64,000 bases of DNA from Liolophura sinensis. Taxonomy: Eukaryota > Mollusca > Polyplacophora > Chitonida > Chitonidae. The stretch covers positions 17,473,485 through 17,537,484 of the forward strand of contig NC_088296.1 in assembly GCF_032854445.1 (NCBI RefSeq). Direction: 5' to 3'. Positions 12,210-30,191 of this stretch are shown piece after piece (the first letter of the stretch is position 1; each line of letters opens with the position of its first letter). Below the pieces are notes generated by a model. The model saw nothing but the letters and a program-made list of their open reading frames with translations, did no database searches and had not been told where the DNA came from. The position numbers and the translations under genes were made by a program.

Positions 12210-12430
12210 CGCACCAAGCGATCTTCAGACAGCGTTTCCTCTCACAGTCCTTGCCGATCGTGATAAAAATCGACTATCAGATACACAAACAAAACAAAAT
12301 ACCACCATTCACAGTCCCCACAACTTCGCCGATCAAGTAGGTCTTCGATCACCACTGAGCATGCGCTCCGCTCAAAATGACATCAGAAATCAATTTTTAC
12401 TTCCGCGAGGGTCCAGAGGGTAAAGGCAGA
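12210..12430 (-). promoter_or_regulatory. ADAM10-like 5'UTR and probable promoter
   Basis: The minus strand upstream of the start codon is richer in CpG than its surroundings. It contains a GAGCATGCGCTC stretch near 12358 resembling an NRF-1 site, and ACTTCCG near 12400 resembling an ETS site. No TATA box is obvious. The transcription start is not visible. Assigned from position only. Confidence 0.4.
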
Positions 12431-13860
12431 GGGTAAAGAGTATTGCGGATTGCGAGAAGCGGGCAGATATTGTTAAACTCCTCTAGTGGGTATGAATCAG
12501 GCTACGTAAAACCGTTGCATTTATTAAAAATTATTAAAATGATATTTAACCGTTTTCTGCCACCTATATTTTTGTACTTCTCGTTCACTTTACAGAATTC
12601 TCATTTTGTTTTGTTTGTTTTTCTGTTTATTTTGTTTGTTTGCCTATCTATGTGCCTGTAGGTCTATGCCTGTCATATAGAGTCCATGTGTATGCTGCGA
12701 TTGAAACACTTGTGTTGTGTCCTACGCACATGATACTGTGGTTTCAAAGCGGTATGACGTCATTGTATATAGTACTGTGTACGTCATTCTATGACGTACC
12801 ACGTGTAGCGGAAAAAGCCTTGTCCAGGGCTGGACGGATGTAACAATGGGGTCTGAAGGGTATAGAATCGTAAAAGTGACATGTTGAAAATAAACAGCAC
12901 ATTACAGGCGAGGGTCCAGGGGACGCTTTTGCCTCGGAGACTCCGCGACCCTAGACTGCCATAGACGTACGTATATTGTTAAGCAGATTCAAAGCTGGGG
13001 CGCCAAAACATGCACGGGGTTTAAATAGTCGTAAAAGAGACATGCTTTCCCAAAAAATGAAACATTAAAAGTTAGAGGGAGTTTGGGGGGGGGGGGGACC
13101 ATTTATCCGAATACATTAGGCGAGGGTCCAGGGGGGCCAGAAATAAAGGTGCTGGGAACCTCACTACCATGCAGAATTAGAAATAGTCCACGGACTCAAT
13201 GTGTTTTTTTTTTTTAAATTCTGGCATTCATCGTCACACTAAATCCATCAACGCCTTTCGAACAAATTGCCGCACATCTACGTAATCCAACTCGACAAAT
13301 TTACCCGCACTAAAAATACTTTTTTCGCCTTTTTGGATTGAATTAAGGTTTAAGTTGTTCTTGCAGACTGCAATCGCAATAAAATACTTTTCTACAGGAT
13401 TTCAATACCAAAACTCAGTTGCATTTCAAACTCAGAAGTAGATCACGTGGCATTGTAAAATAGCCGTCGACAGGCGAGGCACTTGGTATCGCCGAACTTC
13501 TAGCAGTCAACGTGATTACCACGCATCGAGTTAATTGGATTCATAGGTGAGGGTAGAAACTTAAGAGGATAGTATTAGCGATTCCACCATAAAATTTCAT
13601 CAGTGAGCAGTGGAGGTGAGTTAGATTGCCATACGTCGGAAGGAGATGGGAGTTTGAAATCCGCGCCATGTATTTTGGGACGCGTTGATGTTACGATAAC
13701 AATCTAAATTTTTAAAAAGCACACTATCTCTGGATCATCTAGATGGACTAACTTAGAAACAGAGGTTCTGGGAAGAACCATAAAGGGTTGTAGGCGGAAT
13801 CCTCTTAAAAGCCTCGAGTGTCACTGACTTGTGGTAAGGTCTGCAGCCGGCTGCAGATAA
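12431..13860. other. Intergenic, no gene recognised
   Basis: Sequence left of the ADAM10-like promoter on the plus strand. The motif GAGGGTCCAG recurs near 12410, 12910 and 13125, each with a CpG-rich context, but no exon could be supported. A G tract lies at about 13085-13098. Confidence 0.5.
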
Positions 13861-13863
13861 GTC

Positions 13864-13946
13864 GTAGGCCTATAAGGGAAATATTCTTGGATACGGCGTG
13901 AAACACAAATCAAATATAAATAAATAAATAAATAAATAAATAAACA
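13864..13946 (+). mobile_element. SINE tail fragment
   Basis: AAATATTCTTGGATACGGCG, then TGAAACACAAATCAAATATA and (AAAT)n. Confidence 0.85.
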
Positions 13947-13961
13947 AGAGAATAGAACTGA

Positions 13962-14165
13962 CGGTGGCATAAGAATTGGAGCGTCCGCTTGGGAGTCGGG
14001 AGGTAGGGGATCAGACCCAAAGACTTTTAAAAATAGTACTTGTTTCTGCCGCGCTTGGCACTCAGCACTGAGAAGTTAGAGTAAGGAAACACGACTGCTG
14101 GGTCAGGCGTCAGTATAACGCGACTGGGTGGAGTGTCATGCCTGGTGTCCTCGGCGTAATGCTTG
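13962..14165 (+). mobile_element. Second SINE family, tRNA-like head
   Basis: GGAGCGTCCGCTTGGGAGTC, a diverged B-box region GGGGATCAGACCC, then AAGACTTTTAAAAATAGTAC and CGCGCTTGGCACTCAGCACT. The order and spacing fit a Pol III head followed by a conserved body. It differs from the abundant family. I infer a SINE; the subfamily is not named here. Confidence 0.6.
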
Positions 14166-14172
14166 AATGACA

Positions 14173-14175
<3 letters not shown>

Positions 14176-14235
<60 letters not shown>
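14176..14235. repeat. (GA)n microsatellite
   Basis: About 30 AG dinucleotides without interruption. Confidence 0.98.
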
Positions 14236-14238
<3 letters not shown>

Positions 14239-14439
14239 GATTAAAACATCACTCAGGTAACAGACTTTCTGTTCATTTTGAGAGGTTATTTTTGAGAGCA
14301 TATAGATGAGGGTTAAAATCTGTCCTAAGGAATTTGTAGATTTCGGGACGTTTATACTTTGCGTGAGCTCTGGGTGACAATAAGCGCTGCACAACGGTCT
14401 AATTTCCACAATCAATCGTTAGTCTAAGGCCACTTATTG

Positions 14440-14585
14440 GTCTGATTGGTGTTTTACGCCGTACTCAAGAATATTTCACTTATACGACGGCCTCCAGCAT
14501 TATGGCAGCAGGAAACCAGGCCTGGTGGAAACCTACGATCATCCGCAGGTTGCTGGCAGACCTTCCCACGTACGGCCGGATCAAC
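14440..14585 (-). mobile_element. tRNA-derived SINE, truncated head
   Basis: TGATTGGTGTTTTACGCCGT, ACTCAAGAATATTTCACTTA, then CCGCAGGTTGCTGGCAGACC and CCCACGTACGGCCGGA. The tRNA-like half is missing. Confidence 0.92.
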
Positions 14586-14727
14586 GCATGAAATTGTAGC
14601 GCCACTGTATATATGTGCAAAATTCTGAAGTATATAAACACGGTCGTTATACACATGGTTATATCTGTATAAATATATATTCTTAAAGGATGGTTGCAAA
14701 AGCACTATAAAATGAAGAGTAATATGG

Positions 14728-14888
14728 TTTTATTTATTTATTTATTTATTTGATTGGTGTTTTACGCCGTACTCAAGAAAATTTCACTAGTACGACGGCG
14801 GCCAGCATTATGGTGGGAGGGAACCAGGCAGAGCCCGGGAAAAACCCACGACCATCCGCAGCCTGCTGACAAACCTTCCCAAGTACGG
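14728..14888 (-). mobile_element. tRNA-derived SINE, truncated head
   Basis: (TTTA)n, TTTGATTGGTGTTTTACGCC, CAGCATTATGGTGGGAGGGA, then CCAAGTACGGAACA, where it stops. It lies about 150 bp from the previous copy in the same orientation. Confidence 0.92.
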
Positions 14889-15507
14889 AACATAGTTTCA
14901 AGGAACGTGAAGAAGGATATGCTAAGAAATGAGAAAAACTTCTCCAGTTTTGAGGCATATCTTATAATTCAGAATAAGGCTTCTATTTTATGCATATTTC
15001 CATCAATCAATGGTCGGAATTATTCGGAAATGATGATAACGCTTAGCTTAGCTATCCAAATTCGGACAAAATTGTTTTCAAAGCTATCACCGTTGACGTC
15101 ATCACAGCAGGTTACCTAATTTCCGGACTGACTGCTGGAGCGTCTGGAAAACTGTAGTTTAAAGCCACATGTATGCCCCAAGAAGAAAGCCGATAAACTT
15201 TTTTTATAGTTTTATATATTAGGCCTCATCTTGTACTACGCATTAAGAAATAAAAACCATACATCCTTTAATTAAATGTGGACGCGTCATCTTTTTCCTA
15301 GAAAGTTTATCCGGAGAGAAACACAAGAATAAATCAATGTGAACCTATTAATTCCTCTTCCTGTGTGGAAAACGATACAAGAAGTCAGGAGGTTTGGCTG
15401 ATGGAAACGAAGAAAAAAAAATAATAAAAAAATAAAAATTAAATAAATAAATAAATAAATAAATAAAACAAAATAACAAACGACCAAAATATTGACAGTT
15501 ACAGCGT

Positions 15508-15602
15508 GGGGGAAACTCACGACCATCCGCAGGTTGCTGGAAGACCTCACGTACGGCCGGAGAGGAAGCCAGCATGAGCTAGACTTGAACACACAGCGAC
15601 CG
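15508..15602 (-). mobile_element. SINE middle and head fragment
   Basis: GGGGGAAACTCACGACCATC, CGTACGGCCGGAGAGGAAGC, CAGCATGAGCTAGACTTGAA. An (AAAT)n tract at 15437-15466 just left of it is in the opposite sense, so a second tail fragment probably abuts it. Confidence 0.85.
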
Positions 15603-15609
15603 GATTGAT

Positions 15610-17835
15610 GAGCAAAAAATATAGATATGTGACGTCAATGCTACATGCAAGTAGATTACTACAGACCACTGTAGAGTCTGTATGATGTTTAAGAAGCATT
15701 TACTTTGGTTTAAAAAAATTCTATTAAAAAATTCTCAGAACTAATTTCTTAGACAGTTTTTGATGGTCTGCCATCTGATGTAGCCTATATTTAGTGTTGT
15801 CACTTGTCACCTGACGAATTTTCCCACGCGCCAGACAATTGAAATGTTCAATCAGGGAGGGATATCAGGATGAATTGATTTTCAATTAGATTTACTAAAC
15901 CATTGAAATGGCTACCACAGGCTAATAACAGTTCACTCAAAATACAATCTGCCAATTTTGACAGAAAATCTGGCGTGTGAGTGGTGCTACAGTGTATATT
16001 CTGTGATTATAAGATAATACAGTGTCATAATGAACATTACACCCTCTTAGTCTAATAAAGCTTTGCGTTAAATTAACAGAAAATGTGTAGGCCTATGTGT
16101 GACGTGGAACAGAACGAATAAATTCAATAGCATCACGCATGCATAACAACAGGGTCTCTCTTAAATCCACTAGGTTATATTATGAGAATTGTGGATGCTT
16201 CCACGAAACCAATTCTCCATGCACTCGCCCCTCCTCTCCTAGTATAGCACAGCGTTATCTCAACAACAGTGCTGTGCTCGTGGCGAGTTTCGGTAGTTCA
16301 TTTAATAACAGTGTGTTTCTCGTCACCACAGCAGACAATTCTGCGCAAGGCCAGTTGGGTAGCAGACTCGAACCTAGCGTATGATGCGCTTCCGTTAATG
16401 TATCCTCCGTGAAATCCACACCCGGAGTGACCCATATGACATTTGCCTCTCATTTCACGTGCACTTAGAAAATTAATATGTTAATTTTAACAGAAAGTTA
16501 GTCAAGAGTGATGTCTAGAATGTGCTCTGTTGTTATATTCAACAAAATATTCTGTTAGCCTATAATAGAATCTTTATGTTGAATTCCTATAATGTGAGTG
16601 GTTTACATTGAACAGAATAATCTGTTATAATAACAGAATTTTATTCTAATTAATGCATGTGAGCTATTCGGCGGGCTCACAAGGCTCCATACAAAAACAA
16701 TGGAAGCCGGAAATCCTAAAAATGGGACTGAACCAACGTCTGGAACCCAGCGACTGGAAAGGGCGAGCGCTCTAAACGTTAATACTAGATCAAATGTATA
16801 CATGCATCAATAAAGTATTCTATTTATTAAGGTTATTTTTTTTGTAATGTTGCATCACACAATTCAAGCATAGGTTACACATGCGCAATTAAGGTAAATG
16901 TGTAAAGAATTGGCCTCCAAACTGAAGAGTGAAAGAGCACTGATTGGGTAATTCTGTCATACATTTTAGGTTGTTGATGCACTATAAATGTCTGCACTGC
17001 TGGTTGGCAACGAGATAAAATGTATTAGAATTTTGTCTGTTTTGGATAGAACTGGAAACTTTTTACCAGTGTTAGTTCCTAACCCCCTGGAGGTTACCAA
17101 GGTAATATGACCTATGACCTCACTTCCTGCAACCACATGTTAAAAAAAATGGTGCTCATGCTGGGTTGCTTTTTGATATGTTGGAGAGAAAAGTGCAAGC
17201 TGCATGTGGTGGTATGGCACTGTACGACCCGAAAGTTAGGGCATACATATATTTTTGAGGTTGAAGTCGACAGATTCACTGCATAAATAGTAAGGAAAAT
17301 CAATGCGCCCGTGTAATCTATAAGCTAAAATCGAAAGCCCACGCGCGTTATAAAGTTTAAACATCGGGCGTGGGTTATTTCTAAAGCCCGAGAGCGCGTC
17401 TGTTTCCGCTCTTGTCACCCGACCCCTGTTTTGCCTTTTAGCCATACCATGGAGGTATATATGCCCCCATGGTCATGCTAGCGTGCATCGCGTGCCAGTG
17501 ATGAGACAAGGTGTTTTCGGGTGAACGCAGCGCATCATGAGGTGAACCTGTACGTCTCGATTATCTGCGATTATCGTGTCACATCTTTGTTTAACTGGGC
17601 CCTCAGTGGATCGCAGGAATTCCAGGTTAAAAGTTGACTAGGAGTTACCAGGTACATCAGAAAAAGACGACTCTGGCCATTTTACGTCTCCTCCCTCTCC
17701 CTCTTGGGAAATAAATAAAATTAGCCTCCAGAATTTGTTGTATTTCGTTGTAACCAAGCATACACATGGTCACAGCCCGTTCCCTACTATCGACAAGACC
17801 AACCCTACACCGTTGACTTGAGCCAGCTTTGTCCA
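15610..17835. other. Intergenic, no gene recognised
   Basis: At 16460-16660 there is a cluster of short palindromes built from AACAGA and TCTGTT. At 16690-16790 there is a minus-strand GTTTAGAGCGCTCGCCCTTT with GGGTTCCAGACG, like an old tRNA-type SINE head. A CpG-richer patch lies at 17310-17560. None supports an exon. Confidence 0.45.
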
Positions 17836-17837
17836 GC

Positions 17838-18048
17838 AATTTATTTATTTATTTGGATTGATGGTTTACACCGTACTGAAGAATATTTCATTTATACGAC
17901 GGCGCCCAGTATTGTGGTGGGGAAAAATCGGGCAGAGCGCAGTGGAAACCCAAAACCATCCGCATGAGCTCGACCGCATTTATGAGTGGCTCCTGGGTCA
18001 TGGCGCCGCGTTGGTGTGCTGACCCTTTCGGTCACGGAGGCCGCTCTT
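17838..18048 (-). mobile_element. tRNA-derived SINE, diverged
   Basis: TTTATTTATTTGGATTGATG, then TTTACACCGTACTGAAGAAT, an internal deletion after CCATCCGCATGAGCTCGACC, and head remnants ending GGAGGCCGCTC. Confidence 0.85.
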
Positions 18049-18427
18049 GTGTCCTACGCCTAGATTTGTATACAGAAAAAGATAAAGAGCACAAATTAGA
18101 AGTTAAAACAGATGACATGTTTATTCTTGTTTAGAGGAATGAAAAGGTAGGGACTGCAGTTTACTGTTACACGTATATACAGATCAAAGATCAGCAGAAA
18201 AATATATAATATATATACACATAAGTAAACAGAACAGGAGGACACTGAATTTGTTTACAGGTATGCTCTTGTCTTGTCTCCTTGTTTCACAACTTTATCT
18301 GACCTTCCACCTTGGAAATAAAATATTTCATAAATCACAGGTACAACAGAATCACAGTAGGAGTGCTTGAGTACACAAATGACGGTACAGACAAATCTGC
18401 AGAGCAAGTACAGTTAGTTTAAATCGT

Positions 18428-18625
18428 CAACCTTTTCAACCACCAGAGCACTGTTTTCAGTGGAATTTATGAATACAATTATACTTAAAAATGATTTCTT
18501 TGTGTCCTTAAACACGTAATCTGTATAAACCTTTGCAAATTATTTCTCTACAATCTATGGTTCTCTCAGAATGTCTCAAAGTATGGTTACAGAAGTGGTT
18601 GAAAAGGTTGAAGAATTAGGGTAGG
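18428..18625. mobile_element. Inverted-repeat element (CCTAATTCC family)
   Basis: Left CGTCAACCTTTTCAACCAC and right GTGGTTGAAAAGGTTGAAGA are near-perfect reverse complements about 170 bp apart. No coding capacity. A good example of the terminal inverted repeats. Confidence 0.75.
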
Positions 18626-18689
18626 TTAAAACTGCCATTTACCTTGCTGTGAAACAATGGTATTTCTATTCCACAGCTTCACAGTATGC

Positions 18690-19160
18690 TTAGCCTTACC
18701 TGACTAGTGCTAGTACCTGGCATTTCACAGTATCATAACTTGATAGTTCTAGGCATTTCACAGTATCATTATAATTTGACAGTATTAGTACCTGGCATTT
18801 CACAGTATCATAACTTGATAGTTCTAGGCATTTCACAGTATCATTATAATTTGACAGTACTAGTACCTGGCATTTCACAGTATCACAACTTGATAGTTCT
18901 AGGTATATCACAATATCATTATTTGACAGTACCACTACAGTAATTGGCATTTCGCAGTATCATAACTCACCAGTGCTGGGAATTGACATTACAATGTGTC
19001 ACAACTCAACAGTTCTAGGTATTTCAATATATCATTAACTGACAGTATTTATACTTGACATTTCAAAGTGTCATTTACTTGACAGTCCTAGTACACGGTA
19101 CTTTACAGTAGGATTACCTGACATTTATAATACTGGACATTTCACAGTATCATTAAATAT
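18690..19160. repeat. 72-bp tandem repeat, decaying to the right
   Basis: GGCATTTCACAGTATCATAA, then CTTGATAGTTCTA, GGCATTTCACAGTATCATTA and TAATTTGACAGTA. Three good units, then looser copies to about 19150. Short ORFs on both strands here are artefacts of the array. Confidence 0.93.
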
Positions 19161-19429
19161 ACCTCACATTTCAATGATAATTTTCAGTTGCCATTTGACA
19201 TTATGAGAACCTACCATTGTTCACTATGATTTGACCAAAGAGTTGCCCGTTTTTGTTTTTTTTTTCAAAATTACACATGATGCTTGATGTTTTGAATTTT
19301 AGGCTTGTCTATTCAACATATTGATTATTCACAGAAGTTTTAACTGAACTTTCACACCAATGCTGCTTTGACAATACTCACTCATCCACAATAAATTATT
19401 ACAGAGTTTTGGCTATATACTCACTCTAA

Positions 19430-20125
19430 CTTTTTCACCACAATTAAATTATCTGGCCTTTTTGCTATAACCACCCTAACTTTTCAGCAGTAACGTTGTG
19501 TAACTTTTTAAACAATGTTGCCAATAATCCAGGCATCATAAATTATCTGGCTTTTTTACTATAACCACCCTAACTTTTCACAGCAACGTTGTGTAACTTT
19601 TTAAACAATGTTGCTTTGACTTTCCACACTCAGACTAACAATCCAGGCATCATAAATTATCTGGCTTTTTTGCTGTAACCACCCTAACTTTTCAAAACAA
19701 CGTGTAACTTTTTAAACAATGTTGCCTTGACTTTCCACACTCAGGCTAACAGTACAGGCATCATAAATTATCTGGCGTTTTTGCTATAACCACCCTAACT
19801 TTTCAAAACAACATTGTGTAACTTTTTAAACAATGTTGCTATGACTTTCCACACTCAGGCTAACAATCCAGGCATCATAAATGATCTGGCTTTTTTGCTA
19901 TAACCACCTTAACTTTTCACAGCATCATTGTGTGACTTTTTAAACAATGTTGCTTTGACTTTCCACACTCAGGCCAGCAGTACAGGCATCATAAATGATC
20001 TGGCTTTTTTGCTATAACCACCTTAACTTTTCACAGCATCATTGTGTGACTTTTTAAACAATGTTGCTTTGACTTACCACACTCAGGCTAACAATCCAGG
20101 CATCATTAAATTATCTGGCTATTGT
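19430..20125. repeat. 115-bp tandem repeat, about six units
   Basis: Each unit has GCTATAACCACCCTAACTTT, TAACTTTTTAAACAATGTTG, CTTTGACTTTCCACACTCAG and CCAGGCATCATAAATTATCT. The first two units are shortened. Confidence 0.95.
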
Positions 20126-20926
20126 ACTACGACCTCTCTGTGACCTCTTATAGTATTTTCGCATGGTTTTTCCCTGTAGCATTGATTAATGTTTTAAGAC
20201 ACAACAATTTTATATTGAGCTTGATATATTTTCAACTTTGCAGTAGCCTGCAGCACTAATTCGGCTTGCCTATTCACCATAATCTTGTCGGTAATTTAAC
20301 AATTAATTAACTAATTAATAGACTTTTGAGTTACAACAATGATACAGTATGCCATTTCTAGAAAAAGTAAACTAACAAATATATCTGTCCCATATATACA
20401 TCATGCAAAAAAGGAAAATAGAAAATTGTTAATAAAAATACAAGCTTTAGTCGAAACAATTATCCATGACATATAAGGTGAGTAAAGGTTGAGATTTACC
20501 TGAACAATACATATGAGTGGAGAGAAAATAAAAATGGCAATATATGATATAATTTCTTTACAACATCCACTCTGTCGTCATTATTTCCCTCTGCCTAAAT
20601 TAGAACAATTAGTACATCACAAACAAACCACGTTTGTGGTGCAGGCTACACAGCTGCCATACTTTGAACTTTACCACAGCAGTTATCTCCCCTAGATCAG
20701 TTCCACACAATGTTCACTTTCTATTGTTTAGAGCATAAACGAGCTCATGCTCTGAAACTGATTATCCAATTAAATTACATTTATGTGATGGCTTGGAACA
20801 GCCAATTGGGTTGTTTGCAGATAACACTTCCTGACTACATACATCAGTGTGTCACCTGGATACTAGGTACACAAAACAAAGTTTCACATGACCAGCTTGT
20901 CTACCTGGAATGCTGTGCCCAATGAG
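20126..20926. other. Intergenic, no gene recognised
   Basis: AT-rich sequence. No tandem array, SINE or plausible exon was seen. Confidence 0.5.
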
Positions 20927-21134
20927 GTCGGCCAGCCTTCTACAAAGGGAAGCAAATCTTGTAACTGATAAAACAGCAGTGCCCTCTATCTACTTAAATA
21001 ACAATACCACTCATTTCAATGCCATCACCAGTAATCATAAATAATAAGAGCTGACATTGTTATTCAAATAGGTAGGGGGCACTGTTGTTTAATCAGTTAC
21101 AAGATTTGCTTCCCTTTGCAGAAGGCTGGCCGAC
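20927..21134. mobile_element. Foldback element with about 80-bp arms
   Basis: GTCGGCCAGCCTTCTACAAA starts the left arm. TTTGCAGAAGGCTGGCCGAC ends the right arm as its reverse complement. The arms include GGGAAGCAAATCTTGTAACT and agree over about 80 bp with a few mismatches, leaving a loop of about 50 bp. No ORF. Most likely a non-autonomous DNA transposon. Confidence 0.85.
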
Positions 21135-21568
21135 ACCACTGTTCAAAAATGTATTAGACCGTTATTGACCTTAGCCTAGACTAAAGTGCCATTTACTTTA
21201 TACTTGGATGAGACTGGTATCAAGAGATAAGCTTAGATTAACTCTAATACATTTCTGAACAAATGGCCCCTTGATATTGATTCAGCAAGGTATTAGTTGG
21301 AACATACAATAGAATAAACATACCAGATTCAGTAACTAGGATTTTTTCACATATCGTTAAGCAACTTTAAGAATTTCTAACATCCTAGTAGGCAATTCCC
21401 TATTCACAAACGCGTTGCACTACGTCTTAAATATTCAAAAATTTTCTGCTTCCCTCACTGTCTCAACAACACCTGCTGCTCCGAGTTTTAAAATATTTTT
21501 TTTTAAATTTTACTTCTTGCAAGAAAAATGTAAATGAAGTTGTGAATGAAGGTAGGATTCAAATGGTT

Positions 21569-21630
21569 GTATTTATTTGATTTGTGTTCCAAGCTATACT
21601 CAGTGATATTTCACTTACCGGTACTGGCAT
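21569..21630 (-). mobile_element. SINE tail fragment, old
   Basis: TATTTATTTGATTTGTGTTC, then CAAGCTATACTCAGTGATAT. Heavily diverged. Confidence 0.65.
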
Positions 21631-21756
21631 ACAATAGCACAACAGACTGATTGCACCTCTGTACAAGTCTAATTACTGACAAGGGATTGATTTTTCTGGA
21701 AGTGCTAAAACTAGTTACGCCCAAAAGTAACACAAATTCATATCCTTTTCCAAACT

Positions 21757-21960
21757 TACCCTAATTCCTCAACCTTTTCCGCATATGAAAGAGTAACTTT
21801 CAGTGCAATTTATGGACATTCATAACTAGATTTTGGAGACAGAACTACCTTTGTTGGGCTTTGCAAAAAAGTATAATTTCACTAGTGAACACAGAATAAA
21901 GCCTTCAGAATATACCTGAATAAACACCTTGTGAACATGCGGTTGATATATTAGAGAAGT
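21757..21960. mobile_element. Inverted-repeat element (CCTAATTCC family)
   Basis: Starts CCTAATTCCTCAACCTTTTC, then CGCATATGAAAGAGTAACTT and TTGGAGACAGAACTACCTTT. The right end is weak (GAACATGCGGTTGATATATTAGAGAAG). Confidence 0.78.
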
Positions 21961-21964
21961 AGTG

Positions 21965-22790
21965 GGTTTCAATTTCTCAAATAAACGAACTATGTATGAT
22001 TATGTATGAGCTTTTTTCCACGACATTTTTATCGGAAAACAAGTAATTTTTTTATCTTGCCTTAAGCTTTATACAAGAGCTTCCAGTTTACTTAGGGGCT
22101 GTCTTGGGCCTATTTTAAATAATACAATTTACAATGTCACCATTTCTCAAAACAAATCCATGCCCTCAACACAAATTTTGTGCCTACTATTGAGGGGGCC
22201 AGTTGTGGCCATGAAAACCCTGAAAATATACTGGCCGAGTTTTAATAACCCGCTACAGAAAATGAACTAGTGAAATGTTCACCCGGGTAACAGCCTTTCA
22301 ACAACATTGTTGTTGGTTATATCATTATGTGAGAGTGTTTCATCTTTCATTTAAAAGTTCCAGTTCTTTTCCAAAACTTGTCGTTGATTCGTCATGTAAG
22401 TTACACCCAGTGGAGAGAATTAAGACATGCTTTGTGAAACCAACATAGCAGAAAAAAAAAAAAGAGTTACAGTCTATCGCTAAGTTATGGTACTTTGAAG
22501 AAACAGATCCCTGGAGAAAAAAAAAGACGGATGAATGAATAGCCTTAATAAATGGACTTGTTCAACTTTGCAAACCCATACAGGACATGTTTACATGTAG
22601 CTTGTCCTGGTGCCATGTCAAATGCAGCACTCTGAGCACATAAGACAAATCAGTCCCAGTGGTGTACTTGTTTGTTACTTTTTGTAATGTCTCACAATTT
22701 CTGCCCAGCTCTGCTTGTAAAGCACAGAGCAAGAAGAATGTGTTTAAACACAGATTGGAAATGACAGTCCAGATTGGCCACAGATTGGCC
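21965..22790. other. Intergenic, no gene recognised
   Basis: No array, SINE or supportable exon. Likely spacer downstream of RAB27. Confidence 0.5.
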
Positions 22791-22794
22791 AAGG

Positions 22795-22915
22795 TCAATG
22801 CACATCATTCCAAGGTCATTGCACATCATTCCAAGGTCACTGCACGTTCAAAGGTCACTGCACATTCCAAGGTCACTGCACATTCCAAGGTCACTGCACA
22901 TTCCAAGGTCAATAC
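22795..22915. repeat. 18-bp tandem repeat
   Basis: About seven units of AAGGTCACTGCACATTCC, with CATCATTCCAAGGTCATTG variants at the left. The core AAGGTCA matches a nuclear-receptor half-site, which may be chance. Confidence 0.92.
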
Positions 22916-23286
22916 ACACTGCACTCACAGTCATGCTATTAGTGGCAAGTATGCACAGTTTTCACTCACAGTTTCGGGCTGTTTTGAATTTTCAAAACCC
23001 AGAATCTAGCTAGTGTGTTTAAGAATCACTGTGTTATTTACATACACATGTGAGCAATTAGTCTGTTCCTCACTAGATGGGATTTGATGCCTGCAAATGT
23101 CCGGTGCTCACTGGCAAGCTTGGAAATATACATATATGTAATGAACCTTCAACCTGCTTCTACAAATAATAAATTTCATTCTCCATGTAAATAAAGTAAT
23201 CTTCCTCGCCCCTAATATTATTTAAATCACAACCAATATTAAAAGATGTAAATAGATCAGAGGAAAAAAGTTAGATGTAAATATTA

Positions 23287-23393
23287 ATATATATATATAT
23301 ATATATGTGTATAGTATATATATATATATATATATATATTAAATATATGCGTATAATATATATATATATTATATATATATATATATGCGTATA

Positions 23394-23430
<37 letters not shown>
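23287..23430. repeat. (AT)n/(AC)n compound microsatellite
   Basis: Alternating TA blocks separated by TGTGTATAGTA or TGCGTATAA, ending in (CA)n. Confidence 0.97.
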
Positions 23431-23432
<2 letters not shown>

Positions 23433-24745
23433 GAGTACAATCACATTTGAGTCTTATGTTTTGTTTCTTTTTGTAACATGTGGCAAGTATTCCAGCCAAA
23501 ATGGTTACCAGGTCTTCACTGAATTACCTCCCTTGTGATACAACAGGTGCTATGACAAAAGTGCAAGATTAGCTTTTGACAGGTGAATCCACAAGTGCGA
23601 CCTTGTCTGGTTTAACATGCAGTCTGAATAATACAGTGCCATATTTATAGGCAAAAGAATGTAAAAGAAGCATGACATTGGAAGTCACGGAAATCTCTTG
23701 AGATCTTCAATTTAAACACTGTTTTTCACAGAGCAGAATTAAGTGCATGTGTAGCAAGCCAATCAGCTTTCAAGATACATGTGGAAGGACCAATCAGGAA
23801 AACCAATAAATCAACACTCTTTTTCAACACAACTTTTACAAAAACCCCATCAAAAAAAAAAAAACAATTCGGAACCTGTAGACTGATCTGCTTATCTTTG
23901 GCGAATCATCGCATGGACATCCTGACCAATCAGACATTTGATGACTTTCTTGCTTATCAATTAGTGAACAATAAACCAGTAATCACTCTGACCAATAGGG
24001 AAGTTTCGAGTTCGAACTCTTCTATTGATGAAGGTAAAAAAAGTTCAACTGTCTCATGTAGCCTGTCAAAAATGTTAGGCAACTATTTTGGATCACATTT
24101 ACTATGACATGGGCATCCGAAAAAAGTTCCACAAAAGTAATTTAGAGACGAATGATTGAGAAAACTGAGAATCTGAACGTTTGTGAATTTGAGGAGTTCG
24201 TAAAGGAACAAGGTGTTATTTGTGCCTCCGGAAAAGGGTGATCGGTGAATTAATGTCAACAAAAGTTGCCTAACATTTTTTAGAAGTCACAAGACACAGC
24301 AGGAATGTGGCAACAAAACAATTCCAGCTCGAATTCCCAATGAAAAGAGTAGGTGATTTTGACCAGGGAAAAAAAGTCTGACAATTTACCAATAAGACAG
24401 CATCCAGAACAATCAAAAAAAAACACAAGACTCGCACTAGTGAACCAAGGCCAATCAACCGTGACCACTGATGTGTTAAAAAAAAAAAAAAACGGCAAAA
24501 AGGCAGTAAGGCATTTTGACCATTCAAAATAGGTTTTCACACTACCCTACAGCTAACAAGTGCTCCAGATAATCTGACGGATCAAAGTGACCTGTCCTAC
24601 TGACCAATCCATGAGCTCTCCCAGCTTTTCTCACTGGTCAAGCATACATGTACTGTACCGTGTCTGTGGCGTGACCAATCAGAAAGCAGAGTAAGATATT
24701 CTGACAACTTGAAATATAAACATTTAACACTTGACTTGTAACAGA
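23431..24745 (-). other. RAB27: Region downstream of the RAB27 stop, probable 3'UTR
   Basis: No gene in the opposite sense was recognised. Eight or so copies of CCAAT-like GACCAATCA or GCCAATCA lie between 23760 and 24680. A plus-strand A tract at 24479-24492 and others near 23850 and 24415 are T tracts in the transcript sense. The polyadenylation site was not fixed. Confidence 0.4.

Positions 24746-30191
<5,446 letters not shown>

Noticed and set aside
12079-12423. 114-aa plus-strand ORF
   Set aside because: It is antisense to the ADAM10-like first exon and leader, with no recognisable domain.
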